Origin: Bathynomus jamesi
Taxonomy: Eukaryota; Arthropoda; Malacostraca; Isopoda; Cirolanidae
Assembly (NCBI GenBank): GCA_023014485.1
Contig: JAJOZX010000998.1
Coordinates: 827,001 to 891,000, forward strand
Reading direction: 5' to 3'
DNA: 64,000 nucleotides
In this document: positions 46,311 to 57,209 of the stretch, piece after piece
How the letters are laid out: each line of letters begins with the position of its first letter
Numbering within the stretch: the first letter of the stretch is position 1
Notes under the pieces: model-generated
Seen by the model: only the letters and a program-made list of their open reading frames with translations
Databases searched by the model: none
What the model was told of the DNA's origin: nothing
Made by a program: the position numbers and the translations under genes

Positions 46311-47160
46311 AAAAAAACTTACATTATTTCGTTAATGATGTGGTAATCGCTGAGTTGACTGCGCGGTAAATCTACCTCCGTATTCAGGTCCACGACATGC
46401 GTTTCTTCAAAACGAAAAATTTTTATAACACGAGTCAAATCCTCATCGGACTTAAGGAGAAAGAATAATTAATTAGTTCATGCTGAATCTTTTTAATAAA
46501 AACCCAATTGCTTAAAACATATGCAGAGTATTACAATGTGAAGATATCTTCAAACCACTCAGAGAAGTTCCTTTAAGAGAACATGCCGAACAAGATTTCA
46601 TTACGGAATTTATATAATTATTTAAAACTTGCAAAGGATTGTTATAAAAAAATTCAACGAATCAAAACAGGACTTTAGCATAATATTAATTGCAAACTAA
46701 TCTATAATTGCGGATACCCACTATTTAAGTGAAACATTTTAAATGTGATGAGATGAATTACTTCAACCCTCCATATATATATATATATATGATGAAATAA
46801 TCCAGAACTGTGCTCTTTCTCCTAATGACAAGCACACTAAAATAAATAACAAGTTTGCGAATAATTGGCTACAAAAAAATAAAATTACAGGCACATAATT
46901 ACTTACATTTCTACGGCAATCCCTTGCGTCGGATCGTGAGGAGCGTCATTACAAATATCATCAACGGATTGCGTTGGAAATAATCCGTCCCGGTCAGTTG
47001 CGTTAAAAAGTTTAATTGTAGACACCACTGCATTGTCTCGATCTTGATATAAGTCCGGTAAACTGTAAAGTTCTTGCGAATGATTCATGACGGGGGGAAT
47101 GTCTATTCACTATAACTGTTGTGAGTTCCAGCTGAAAATACTCACTTTTATATTCATGAC
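46311..47160 (-). CDS. Candidate spliced gene, two exons visible
   Basis: Exon 1 runs from the ATG at 47088 to about 46909 (MNHSQELYSLPDLYQDRDNA...) and ends at GTAAGTAA, a strong donor. A TATA-like ATATAAAAGTG lies about 55-60 bp upstream. A second exon candidate (about 46458-46318) starts after CTCCTTAAG, reads DEDLTRVIKIFRFEETHVVD, and ends at GTAAGT. The two are not in phase if joined directly, so an extra small exon, another donor, or decay must be assumed. The 3' part is not found. It may be host, or a gene at the edge of the provirus. Confidence 0.35.
46775..46890 (-). mobile_element. (TA)n plus Penelope tail fragment
   Basis: TA run at 46773-46790, then about 95 bp resembling 63476-63570 of the Penelope-like element (AAATAAATAACAAGTTTG is common). 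The hammerhead-like core is degraded here. It lies inside the intron candidate above. Confidence 0.6.
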
Positions 47161-48354
47161 CCCCAAAAGACTAATAGGAGATTCGTAAGTTTGCTGATTG
47201 GATGTCAATGTAACTGGGCGGAGCTATGTTAAATTTGTGTACCAATCGTAACACCGATATAACGGTCCACGCTTTGGACGTTCTGATTGGTCGCATTCAC
47301 GACTAATGGTGTCTTTATCTTTTCTCCGTAGATTTAATGCTCCCATCTCAAGGTGTATGAGCGAATTGCCACTTGCAATCTCTATCACGATGGTTTCAAA
47401 TATTTGCATTATTATTTGCGCCCATACTGTTCTCAGCTTTCCTGTTTTGGAACCCACCCCTTCATGCAATATATCTCTCCCATTTGCAACTTTGATCAAC
47501 ATTTGCAACATTGCAACATTTCATTGCACTCTCTATGACGACAATATTTTGCATTATTATTTGCGGTCATGCTATTCTCAGATTGATCCTCAACTTTCCA
47601 CGTTTTGGCGTCAATTCGTTACAGTACAAGGAGAATCTATGGTCTGAACCATAGGTCAGGTTAGGATCAGGAGCCAGCATGCTGGGACGAACCAAAGCCT
47701 CACAGCCAAAGTCTGCACAAGGAATCACTTATGTTTTTCAATTTAATAAAATGAATTGTTGAGTCTCTTTTTTTCAAATTTTCCCTTTACGATCTTATCG
47801 AAAGAAATTTATATCAAAAGGAGTTTATATTAATGAAATTATAATATTAATAATAATATTAATAATAATAATAATAATATTAAACCTTTTCATCCATGCA
47901 AAGAAAAATAAAATATAAAATAGATTTATATATACTGTGCTACCAGGGAAACAAAACTGAAGAATCGAGCGGAGGTTCTTCCTAGGTGGTCTAGTACTAA
48001 TGTAGGTCAACGCTCTCCATTGTAGCCGATTTGCGGTTTGGAGTAGCCTGCGGCGATTTAGGTGCGTGTAAAATTAATCGAATTTATACCGTTACACTCT
48101 TCTGTATTTCTTGGTTGGGAAGCGAAGTCGTTTTAATGGAAATGTATTTATCAGATATTTAACTTTGATTTTGCGAAATTTTCTTTAAAAATATAATATA
48201 AAAGTACATATAGACTTAATTAAGAATATTTATAGTGTAGTAAACTGAAGTTATAAATAATCCTAGGGGAAGTTTGTTAAAATAATTGTTTTTCTTTTAT
48301 ATATAAAGTGTGATATATTATATTGCCTGCATTTTCAGCCAAATGTTCTTCAAT
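47160..48354. repeat. Spacer with a tandem duplication of about 145 bp
   Basis: TTTGCATTATTATTTGCG occurs at 47403 and again at 47547, with related flanks (CACTTGCAATCTCTATCACGA against CATTGCACTCTCTATGACGA), giving two diverged units over about 47345-47640. The rest is AT-rich, including a TAATAATAATATTAA run at 47830-47885. No gene recognised. Confidence 0.55.
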
Positions 48355-48357
48355 CAA

Positions 48358-48575
48358 TGACACGCCTCGATGGTTAACATCGCTGACTATGAATCCATCG
48401 GTTCCGGGTTCGATACCCTGTGACGGCCACCGGCGCGCGGTAAACGATCATCCTCCCGCACAATTGGTTAGTAGATAAATGGGTAACCTGGGTGACCTAG
48501 TGCTTAAGGCGCTGGGCTGCTGCTGGTACGGATTCCACGTTAAACTGTAGGTCTAAGGTGGAATGATACATTTGG
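48358..48575 (+). mobile_element. Dimeric tRNA-derived SINE, copy 1
   Basis: First unit: A-box-like GATGGTTAACATCGCTGA and B box GGTTCGATACCC, with a T-arm that pairs (CCGGG/CCCTG). After a linker of about 60 bp (CATCCTCCCGCACAATTGG) comes a second A-box-like unit (CTAGTGCTTAAGGCGCTGGG), whose B box is deleted here. The tail CCACGTTAAACTGTAGGTCT closes it. The order is the same in copy 2 at 54468. Confidence 0.7.
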
Positions 48576-48861
48576 TGCAATGCGCATTTTCCACACGAGT
48601 ACGAAAATTATAAGAATAATAATAAACCTTTTCATCAATGCAAAGTACATGCAAAGAAATATAAAATATAAAAATAAATTTAATGCGAGCTGAGACGACT
48701 GAAACAATATTTTGGAGTCGGTGGAGGAAAATCCGGGTCTTTGAGACGAGATGTGCTCAAACTATATTCCAATGTGACCGCTGTGACCATTTTGATATTT
48801 GGTCGCAATAGTTACACGCTTTCTCTCCGACAAAAGTAAATAGACATTTTCGAGGAGTTTG

Positions 48862-48865
<4 letters not shown>

Positions 48866-48929
<64 letters not shown>

Positions 48930-49070
48930 GTGTGTACTGTTATATTTATAATGTTTATTGTTAATTAAATATACTAGCATGAAAGTACGAATTAATTTTA
49001 ATTGAAATTAGTTTGAAAATAAGTGAATAAAGATTCTTCTTCTTTGATTTCGCGGAATTTCCTTTATAAA
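48866..49070. repeat. Direct repeat unit 1: (TA)n plus 145 bp
   Basis: A (TA)n run (48867-48924) is followed by about 145 bp (AAAGTGTGTACTG..., TACTAGCATGAAAGTACGAA) that is about 85% identical to 53171-53316. The words AAAAGTAAATAGACA just before it (48833) also recur at 53339 and 53663. Confidence 0.75.
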
Positions 49071-49616
49071 AAAAATAATACAATTAATTTGGGGTTAAAA
49101 TAAAAATCAGTAATTAATGTTTTTCACTCCACCTTAGACCTACAGTATAACATGGGAACCGAAACATCTACAGATCTACAGAAGCTAAGGCTAACAAAGA
49201 CCCTAAGATCCACTCTAAGGCTAGCCCGAGAGAAAGGAGAGAGTAGGGGGTTAAGAGAAGAGAGGAGAATAAGGGGTTAAGTAAGGAGCAACACCTATCA
49301 TTCGTGGGTTAACATTCATTCAGAAAAAGAGGGAAAAAGTCTCACCATCATCATCCGCCGGCCACTGCCGACAAGTCAGAAAAATAGTCGGAGAATATAG
49401 GAGAGGGGTGAAAGATGAAAAGAAGTAAAATAAGAACGCTTACAAACCATGCAAACACAGTCTTAACTCACTGTCATACCATGCAAACTACAAACATGCA
49501 AGAAAAGAGTTAGAGACATGCAAAGTAAGGAGGATAAGAAAAAAAAAAAAGTAGGTAAAGTTAAACAAAAAGTGGGTTAGTTTACGCTATGAGCTACATC
49601 TACATTCGTGTTAGTC

Positions 49617-49647
<31 letters not shown>

Positions 49648-49750
49648 GCTGGCATCACACGCTGGCATGTCACAAGCTGGCATTCATCGTCAACAGACTC
49701 ATCCTCGAGCACCACCACCAGAGCTCCTGTTGTTAACTTTTTTTTTAATT

Positions 49751-52580
49751 TTAAACAACGTTAATATTTTTAAAATGTCTGTCAAGACGGTTCTTAAACA
49801 CATTAACGCTGGTAGAATGAACGACTGACGCGGGAAGATTATTCCATTTATCAATTACTTTAAACGTAAAGAAGTTTTTAGCGATATTAGTAATGAAACG
49901 TCTGCCACGCAACTTGAATCCGTTATTGCGAGTATTACTATTATCGAAAGTGAACAATTTGTCAAAATTTACGTTATCGATGTTATTAACGATTTTGAAA
50001 ACTTCAATAAGCTCCCCCCTTAATCTCCTAGTTTCGAGTGAATACAAGTCTAACACTTTAATCCTATCTTCATAAGGCTTATTGCGCAATGCCGGAATAA
50101 GTTTCGTGGCACGACGCTGAACCCTTTCTAACCTATCAATATCCTCACGCAAGTACGGGCACCAAAACTGAACGGCATATTCCAAATGAGGCCTGACTAG
50201 GGACTTGTAAAGGGGCAATATAATATCCTTCGATTTAAATTCGAAATTACGCGCTATGAAGCCTAACATCCTATTAGCTTTTGCGCAAGACTCCAGGCAC
50301 TGGTTCCTAACCTTTAAATCTTTAGTTACGCGTACGCCTAAATCTACTTCCTCGTCAACGCTCGCTAAATCCCTATCATCCATCGTGTACACGTAATTAT
50401 TGTTGCGAGAACCTATATGCAAAACTTTACATTTATCTACGTTAAATTGCATCTGCCACTTATCCGTCCACTCCATAATCCTATCTACATCGTCTTGGAT
50501 CCTATTTCTATCGTCCTCGTTAACAACCTTACCGCCTATTTTAGTATCGTCCGCGAATTTTGACACGTTACTAATCAATCCTACATCTATGTCGTTAATG
50601 TAAATTACGAATAACAATGGGCCTAACACTGAACCCTGTGGGACACCACTACCTACCTCTAACCACCCCGATTCACTACCATTAACTACGACCCTCTGCC
50701 TCCTAGCACGAAGCCATTCTTCTAACCAGTTAGCTACCTGACCGCGGATACCGTGCGCTTTAACCTTCGCAATTAGTCTCCTATGCGGAACTGTATCGAA
50801 CGCCTTTTTAAAATCTAAATAAATAACGTCAGCTGCCCTATGCCTATCGTATTCGCGCACTATTTCGTTATAAAATTCTAACAAATTGTTAAACAAGACC
50901 TATGGCGTCGAAACCCGTGCTGACTACTATTAATCAAACCCCTACTTTCTAAGTGATCGATAATACGATCCCTAACTACGGATTCCAAAAGTTTACCGAC
51001 AATTGACGTTAAGCTAATGGGCCTATAATTGCTAGCTACCGCGCGGTCGCCTTTTTTAAAAATAGGCGTGACGTTAGCTAATTTGAAGTCTTCAGGAATA
51101 ATCCCCGTTTCGAGTGACTGATTAAAAATCTTCGCTAAGGGGCCTACGATAACGTCTTTCAAATCTTTCAAATGTCTAGGATAAAAAGCGTCAGGGCCTG
51201 GAGCCTTGCTAACTTTTAGCCTATCGATATAATGCGCAATCTCAGCCTCGTAAACAGTTATTTCATCTAAAATAGTCTCGCTACTAAATGGAACGATATC
51301 GTCAACGTCGGGGACATTATTTACGTCCTCTACGGTAAAAACTGTCGCAAAAAAGTTATTGAAAATACCCGCCATCGCCTGAGCGTCAGAAGCCAAAGCG
51401 CCATTTACATCCAATAGAGGGCCTATGTTATCCTTTACCGGCTTACGATTATTTACGTATTCAAAAAACTTTTTTGGATTATGTTTACTATCCGCAGCTA
51501 TAACTATCTCTAAATTACGCTTGGCATTCCTAACTGATCTTTTAACCTGACGTCTAAGCTCGATATATCTATTAAAGTTAGCTACCTGGCCATTGCGCTT
51601 GTTAAGTCTATACGCTCTATTACGCTCGTTTATGAACTCGCCTACTTCCCTAGTCCACCACTTCGGCCTACCACGATTTCTAACGCGCTTGGGCCTACGA
51701 GGAATAAACTCCCTTTCAATATTCCTAAAACTTTCTTTAAACGCCACCCAACGCAAATTTGTATCATTACCCATAAATAAGTTATCCCAGTCCACTACTC
51801 TCATCCTATCAGCAAAACTATCAAAATTAGCCCTACGAAAATCAGGGACTTCTATTACGTTACTATCCTGTGTGTTTTCTATCAATAACTTAAACCTAAG
51901 AATTTGATGATCGCTACATCCTAAACTCTCGCCTACTTCTAAACTTTCGACTATATTCTCGCCGTTCGTCATCACCAAATCTAAGATATTATCACCGCGC
52001 GTTGGTTCGGTAACTATCTGTCGTAAAAAGTTATCGTCCATAAACTCAACCAGTCTCAAACCCTCTTCGTTACCCGTAAAATTCTCGTAATTAACATTAG
52101 GACAGTTAAAGTCTCCGACAATTATACTATTCCGATTGTCAATAAAATTACCAAGAAGTGAGTAAAATCTAGTATCTATATCGAGGGGTTGAACGGGAGG
52201 TCTATAAACAACGACAAAATTAAAACTAATACTACGCGCCCTAACTTCAACACAGATCGCATTAATTGCTGCCGGAAAATCTAACTTAACCTCGATAGCC
52301 CTAAGGGAATTACGAATGTACAGCAAAACGCCGCCTCCAAATCTATGTAACCTATCATTAGTAAAGATTTTAAAACCCGGTATATCAAGTTCCCCCAACA
52401 AGTCCCGAGTCACGGTATTTAACCAAGTTTCAGTGATAGCAACTATATCATAGTTGCCGGAATAAATTACCGCCTTAAATTCATTTAATTTATTTCTAAT
52501 ACTACGCGCGTTGCAATAAAAGACGTTTAAGTTATTTTTTACCACGGGCCCGCTTTTTAAACTATTTATCACGTCGGGCC
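49751..52580 (-). pseudogene. LINE ORF2: APE endonuclease and reverse transcriptase, one frameshift
   Basis: 50878-52572 begins NVFYCNARSIRNKLNEF and carries the endonuclease motifs AITETWLN, GGGVLLYIR, VVYRPP, IVGDFNCPN and SDHQILRF, then the linker (KWWTREVGEFINERNRAYR) and RT start (SKAPGPDAFYP, KLANVTPIFKKGD, NYRPISLTS). A frameshift near 50885 leads to 49751-50896 with LDFKKAFDTVPH, GVPQGSVLGPLLF and the catalytic FADDTK. It is about 940 codons. The nearest in-frame start is a GTG next to the ORF1 stop; the real start probably lies within ORF1 or uses reinitiation. One lesion, so recently active. Confidence 0.9.
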
Positions 52581-53112
52581 CGCGTTTCCCGGACCCACAA
52601 CGTTTAAAGAAGGCTTCGACCTATACAGCTTTCGCACGTTTTCGTCTATTAACCTACCTAGCCTAGCATTACCTATTTCATTAAAATGCACCCCATCTTT
52701 TATAAAAAGGCTAGGATCATTGAATTCGGACCACAGCTTTACGAAGGGTACACTTTCCTCAGCACAAATCTCTTCTAATTTGTTATTCAAAAATATTGTT
52801 TTAGACGTAATTCTAAGACCCAAACCGTGCCTAGGGGTAATACCTAGAACTAAAGACCTATCTGACCTCGCCTTCAGGGACCTAATTAACCCCCTATATC
52901 TCTCCAAAAGGTCAGGCACTCTCGTATCTGGCCTATACGAGTCGTTGCCTCCTACCATCGTCACCAACATTGAGTGACGGGAAGCAACGTCAACCCTATC
53001 CACTTCGTCTCTAACTCTGTCAACCCTGGCCCCCGGGAGACAGACCCTCCTCCTATTGGTTGGATTCCGTTTAACGAACTCTTTGTCCATGTGGCGCACT
53101 AAAGAGTGCTAC
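52569..53112 (-). CDS. LINE ORF1 C-terminal part: SGNH (GDSL) esterase domain
   Basis: The visible domain begins near 53112 with SLVRHMDKEF, where block I should be; the Asp/Ser pair is altered at the truncation point. Then RRVCLPGAR, MVGGNDSYR (block III with the GGND) and DGVHFNEIGNARL (block V with Asp and His). Such esterase domains are typical of CR1/L2 ORF1. ORF1 stops at 52569-52571, adjoining ORF2. The first visible ATG is RH-M-DKEF. Confidence 0.8.
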
Positions 53113-53123
53113 AGTTGGTAATT

Positions 53124-53124
53124 T

Positions 53125-53172
<48 letters not shown>

Positions 53173-53320
53173 CGTTTAAAGTGTGTATTGTTATTTGTGT
53201 GCATTTTTCTTTTATTGTTAATTAAATATACTAGCATGAAAGTACGAATTAATTTTAATGGAAAACAAATGAATAAAGGATTCCTCTTCTTGATTTCGTG
53301 GAATTTTCTTTATAGAAGGT
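53124..53320. repeat. Direct repeat unit 2: (TA)n plus 145 bp
   Basis: The same arrangement as at 48866-49070, on the other side of LINE copy E: (TA)n, then AAAGTGTGTATTG and CTAGCATGAAAGTACGAATT. Confidence 0.75.
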
Positions 53321-54144
53321 ATATAGAAAGGAGTGTCAAAAGTAAATAGACACTTTCAGTTTGGATTTAGAGTAAATGAATGCGATTCAGGTCTTTCGAA
53401 TTATAGGTAAATTAAATATTATTCTTATAGAATATGTTATTGGAATAATGTACAATATAGAGAGTACTGTTATTTTATGTGATCCATTTTTATTTAATTT
53501 TTGCCAAGCCATGGATTAATTGTCAGGTGTATTTTTTAAATATTGGGATTCATTTTGCGTCTAAATGTATTGTAATAATTCGAGCAATTATGGAGAACGT
53601 TTTCCTGTCTCTTGTAGGCAGTGTAAAGCTTTCGCTTAGTTAACTGCACTGAGAAGACACAGAGAAATGATAAAAGTAAATAGACACTTTCGGTAATTTA
53701 TTTATTTATTATATTACTAAAAAAAATTATTGCATCTGAAAGAAAGTTCAAATATTTTAAAAAGTTTTTCCAGGTTACTGTAAGATTTTCTTTAAATATT
53801 AATGCACAATTTAAAGAGTCTAGTGTATTTCTTGTGGGGTTCGTTTAATTGTATTGAATTAATTCTAGCAAATTAAGGAGAACGTCTCTCTTGCCTTTAA
53901 TAGATAAGTAATTAAATTAAATGGTGCTGTCTGGTAACCCTGCATACATAAATAATTAAATAGTGGCCTCTGGAAACTCATCTATAAAAAATAAATGATG
54001 CTCTCTGGCAACTTACACTAATAAGATACACCCGAACAAAATTAAATTATATAGGGGTATCTGGCAACTCACGATCCTCTATATGACAGCTGCTGGGCCC
54101 CTGGACGCTCATTATGCGACGGACACCGGTAGAATAAAAAACTC
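53321..54144. other. AT-rich spacer with repeated AAAGTAAATAGACACTTTC
   Basis: The word AAAAGTAAATAGACACTTTC appears at 53339 and 53663, followed by unlike sequence. Short echoes such as ATAAATTAAAT/CTGGCAACT recur between 53930 and 54070. No gene recognised. Confidence 0.5.
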
Positions 54145-54487
54145 CCTCCTCTCTCCTTCTTAGGTTAAGGCTTAGGTTAGGGTTTCCCTTTCGGGGGTGA
54201 GGACATCCTACCTTCTCTTCCGAAGACCCTCCTCCTTCTCCTTTCTCTCCCTCTCTTAGGTTAAGGTTACCCCTTTGGGGGAAGGTCATCCTCCCTTTTA
54301 CCCCTAAAGTTCCCTCCCCCCCTTCATTGCAGCTTGGGGGATAACCCCTCCCCCTTGTTGCATTGACTTGTTGCAAGACCCCCCTTTGTCGGATAACCTC
54401 TTGCAACATCCCCCTCCCCCTTTGCAACATTTGCAGCGTTGCATTGCACTCTCCCATTTTGAGCCCATACTACTATCGCTGACTACG
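54145..54487 (-). repeat. GC-rich dispersed repeat, copy 2
   Basis: Reverse complement of 24541-24867 with about 85% identity. Here its right end (ATACTACTATCGCTGA) merges directly into the SINE, so the two may be one composite transposon or a shared insertion site. Confidence 0.8.
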
Positions 54488-54760
54488 AGCGTATCGACCC
54501 CGAGATCGAGACCCGGTGACGGCAGGCGGCGCACATCAAAACCCAGCTGTTCATCCTTCCGCACAATAAAAAATATTGGTTGGTAGTTAAATGGGTACTC
54601 TGGGTACCCTAGTGGTTAAGACGCTGGGCTGCTGATCGGGAGGTCATGAGATCGAGTCCGGGTAGGACTTTGTAATTTCTGACCGCCCGTGGTGGGGCGT
54701 GGTTCGGATTCCACGTTAAACTGTAGGAGTGTAGGTGGAGGTGGAGTGACAAGCTTGACC
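54468..54760 (+). mobile_element. Dimeric tRNA-derived SINE, copy 2
   Basis: First unit: ATCGCTGACTACGAGCG, a B-box-like GAGATCGAGACCCGG, GTGACGGCAGGCGGCGC. Linker with CATCCTTCCGCACAAT. Second unit: A box CTAGTGGTTAAGACGCTGGG and B box GATCGAGTCCGG. Tail GGTTCGGATTCCACGTTAAA then GTGGAGTGAC. This copy retains both tRNA-like units; the first unit resembles that of copy 1 and the second fills the deletion seen there. No poly(A) or clear target duplication. Confidence 0.75.
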
Positions 54761-55317
54761 TTTGTCAAAATGAACAATTCGGGCGAAATCAAAACTAAAG
54801 TTAACCAAAGTAATTAATAGGGAAGAGTTAGGATTATACGTTATATGTTAACGAGCTTGGTGTGAATTTAGTGAGTAAAATTTCTAAATTATGGACGATA
54901 TAAAATTGTGGGTAAAACAATTAATTTACGATAATAAAAGAGAAACTACAGCGCGATATTAATATAATTTAGTGGAGTGGTTTAATAATTAATTGGCAAG
55001 TAAATTTAACGTAGATTTACGTCTAGGGTTTACAGTCTAAGAATGTTAGTACTTTATAGGTAAATCGCAGAGTATCTAACTTAGCTAGCTAGAGAAAGTT
55101 TTATAGTTTTATATAGAAGTAGCGGTTCTCTTTTGCAATAAAATGTAGTAGGAGGCGCTGGCCAGGTCTGGTTTTAGAGTACTGGGAGTTCTCAGACGAT
55201 GGGAAGCTCGAGATCTCTTGGGAGTCAAAATTTTCGAATAGTCATACTTATCTTTAAGGAAGCCACTTAGTTAGATGGGGCTTTAGTTTTAAATATTGTA
55301 TATCAAATTTCGCAAGG
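54761..55317. other. Unassigned AT-rich spacer
   Basis: No coding, TIR or RNA gene recognised. Confidence 0.4.
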
Positions 55318-55475
55318 AAAAAAATTATGCATAATATGTATTATTATTCCCCATTATGCATGATGAATATAATACATAATATGCATTATACATAATATAC
55401 ATTATGTATAATGCATTATGCATAATGCATTATGCATAATGCATTATGCATAATGCATTATACATAATATGCATT
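55318..55475. repeat. ATGCAT palindromic tandem repeat
   Basis: A 14-bp unit, ATGCATAATGCATT, is repeated perfectly about four times at 55405-55465, flanked by degenerate versions. Each 7-bp half contains the palindrome ATGCAT, so the array is self-complementary in many registers. Confidence 0.9.
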
Positions 55476-55758
55476 AAGCTTCTTAAATTATAGGTCTGGC
55501 CAGCTGGAGATGCCGTCTGGACCAGTGCTTCTTCATTTAAGTAATTCCTATGCGAAGGACGCAGTATAAATTATTATATAATAAATCTTCGGTAGGTGGC
55601 TTTGGCAGGCTACGGAGAAACGATGCAACCACGAAATGATGACTTCTTGTACATAATAAATAAATAAAAAAAATTCCTTAAAAAAATGCATGGTGTAGAT
55701 TAGATTAAGTAGTTTAGTATTCATGCTAGCCTTTATTTTCGTTGCCTTCTATTTAACA

Positions 55759-56058
55759 GAGCTGGGCACTTCCGCAAACACTTCCGCAAACCGCAAATTC
55801 CGCAATTGCGGAAGTATGTTTTTCGTTTGCGGACTTGCGTTTGCGGCAAAGTCATCGCAAATTAGTGAATTTGCGTTTGCGGATTTGCGTTTGCGGAAGT
55901 GATTTTGAGTTTGCGGATTTGCAATCGCAAATCCGCAAACTCAAAATCACTTCCGCAAACGCAAATCCGCAAACGCAAGTCCGCAAACGAAAAACATACT
56001 TCCGCAATTGCGGAATTTACGGTTTGCGGAAGTGTTTGCGGAAGTGCCCAGCTCTGCG
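55759..56058. mobile_element. Large palindromic MITE with hAT-type ends (CAGAGCTGGGC)
   Basis: The ends are CAGAGCTGGGCACTTCCGCA and its complement. The arms consist of repeated TTTGCGG/CCGCAAA words, and the centre (about 55925) is an almost perfect palindrome with arms of more than 60 bp. The flanking words CTTCTATT and CTTCTAAT lie near both ends but are not directly adjacent, so the target duplication is uncertain. Confidence 0.8.
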
Positions 56059-56940
56059 GCTTCTAATACGTAACTGAGTACATGAGATAAATGTACGCAT
56101 TAAGTGAATGGACTCTGAAGCTATTCTTGTCTTCCTTATACTTTTTTATACTTTCCTATAAATCTTCTTTGATCACAATTTTGTGTCAGCAGTGGCTGGC
56201 AAACGAGGGAGAGACCCTTGTCTGTTCTGTACTTTACTATTACTCATAAATTCTACGCGAATCGTGACAATAAAGCTATTTATAAAAGTTCGAAAAATCT
56301 TGTCAACTTATATATCATTCTATTGAGGAGAAGTCGATTCTTCAAGTTTGTCAAGAATAAAGGCTATTTTGCATAAGATATTTATATCTTGTTCTGTCTT
56401 GTTACGGAATTACCAGAAAGGTAATTTTGTCGCACCCCAAAAAAGTAAGTCCGTCACGATAATTGACTAGCTCAAGCTTAAATAGCGTTGCCTAGACAGA
56501 ATTTGTATACACCTACAATCAACCATACTCGACCTTTGTTTACTTTTTTCACCAAAAAAAAAAATCATGAGAAAGCCGATTTAGAGATATCCCACAAACT
56601 GTGTAGACTGTGTAAAAACATTTGTCAGAGGCAAGTAATTCCGAAACATAGTGTTTCTTAATTTAGAAAAGAAATGTGTTAATAATATCTTCCTTTTTCT
56701 ATTCAGTAGTAAAGGTATAGTTAAGGAGGCTTAGAAAATAACTATCAAATGACTACTTTCAACATTTTATGATAATAGCATGGCTAGAAAATGACCAAAA
56801 CGGATTGTGCCGTATAATTCCATCACGATGGAATTCGTGTACTACTACTTCTATGTGAAAGCTTTACACGTCTATCCGTGTAAACATGGTATAAATTTTC
56901 AGTATTCTTCATTTTCATTTGCTATTTCTATTTTTTTTAC
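56059..56940. other. Unassigned AT-rich spacer
   Basis: A short stretch at 56185-56225 (GTCAGCAGTGGCTGGC) recalls the LINE 3'UTR word GTCGGCAGTAGCTGGC at 11536; otherwise nothing is recognised. Confidence 0.4.
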
Positions 56941-56944
56941 TTCC

Positions 56945-57000
56945 TTCTTGGGCTAGCCTAGAGTAGATCTTAGGGCCTTTGTTAGCCTGTAGCTCTGTAA
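56945..57000 (+). mobile_element. LINE 3' tail fragment
   Basis: CTAGCCTAGAGTAGATCTTA followed by GGGCCTTTGTTAGCCT and TCTGTA matches the end of the LINE 3'UTR at 11680-11720. Confidence 0.7.
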
Positions 57001-57209
57001 CTCTAACTTTTCACGGCGAGAGACCCAAGCTGAAACTCGGCGACATTGGAAGAGTTGGCAGACATTCAATTACAGAAAACACGCTCACGCACTTGCCTGC
57101 CTTGTTAGCATGTGTTTTCTTTTTCTTTTTTCCCTTCTACTCCAGCTGGAGAGAGTTTCTTACTTTCGGGGTTAAACCTTAACCCTAAGGAATTTTTAGG
57201 TACAGCCTA

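Larger units (their letters stand above)
49128..53123 (-). mobile_element. CR1/L2-like LINE, best copy (copy E)
   Basis: Running leftward: the end of ORF1 with an esterase domain, ORF2 (endonuclease plus RT, one frameshift), and a 3'UTR of about 580 bp to TTAGCTTCTGTAG at 49176 and a SINE-like tail to about 49128. The 5' end is cut at a (TA)n tract (53124-53168). The 3'UTR matches 11161-11720. An A-run of 25 lies inside it (T at 49620-49644). Confidence 0.9.

Noticed and set aside
47306..47647. Frames over the TTGCAAC-rich region
   Set aside because: They follow a diverged tandem duplication and have no recognisable domain.
54594..54672. Possible tRNA gene
   Set aside because: A and B boxes are present, but the acceptor stem does not close, a related truncated copy exists at 48480, and a SINE tail follows.
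55405..55465. CRISPR-like array
   Set aside because: Contiguous short repeats without spacers in an animal genome; it is a satellite.
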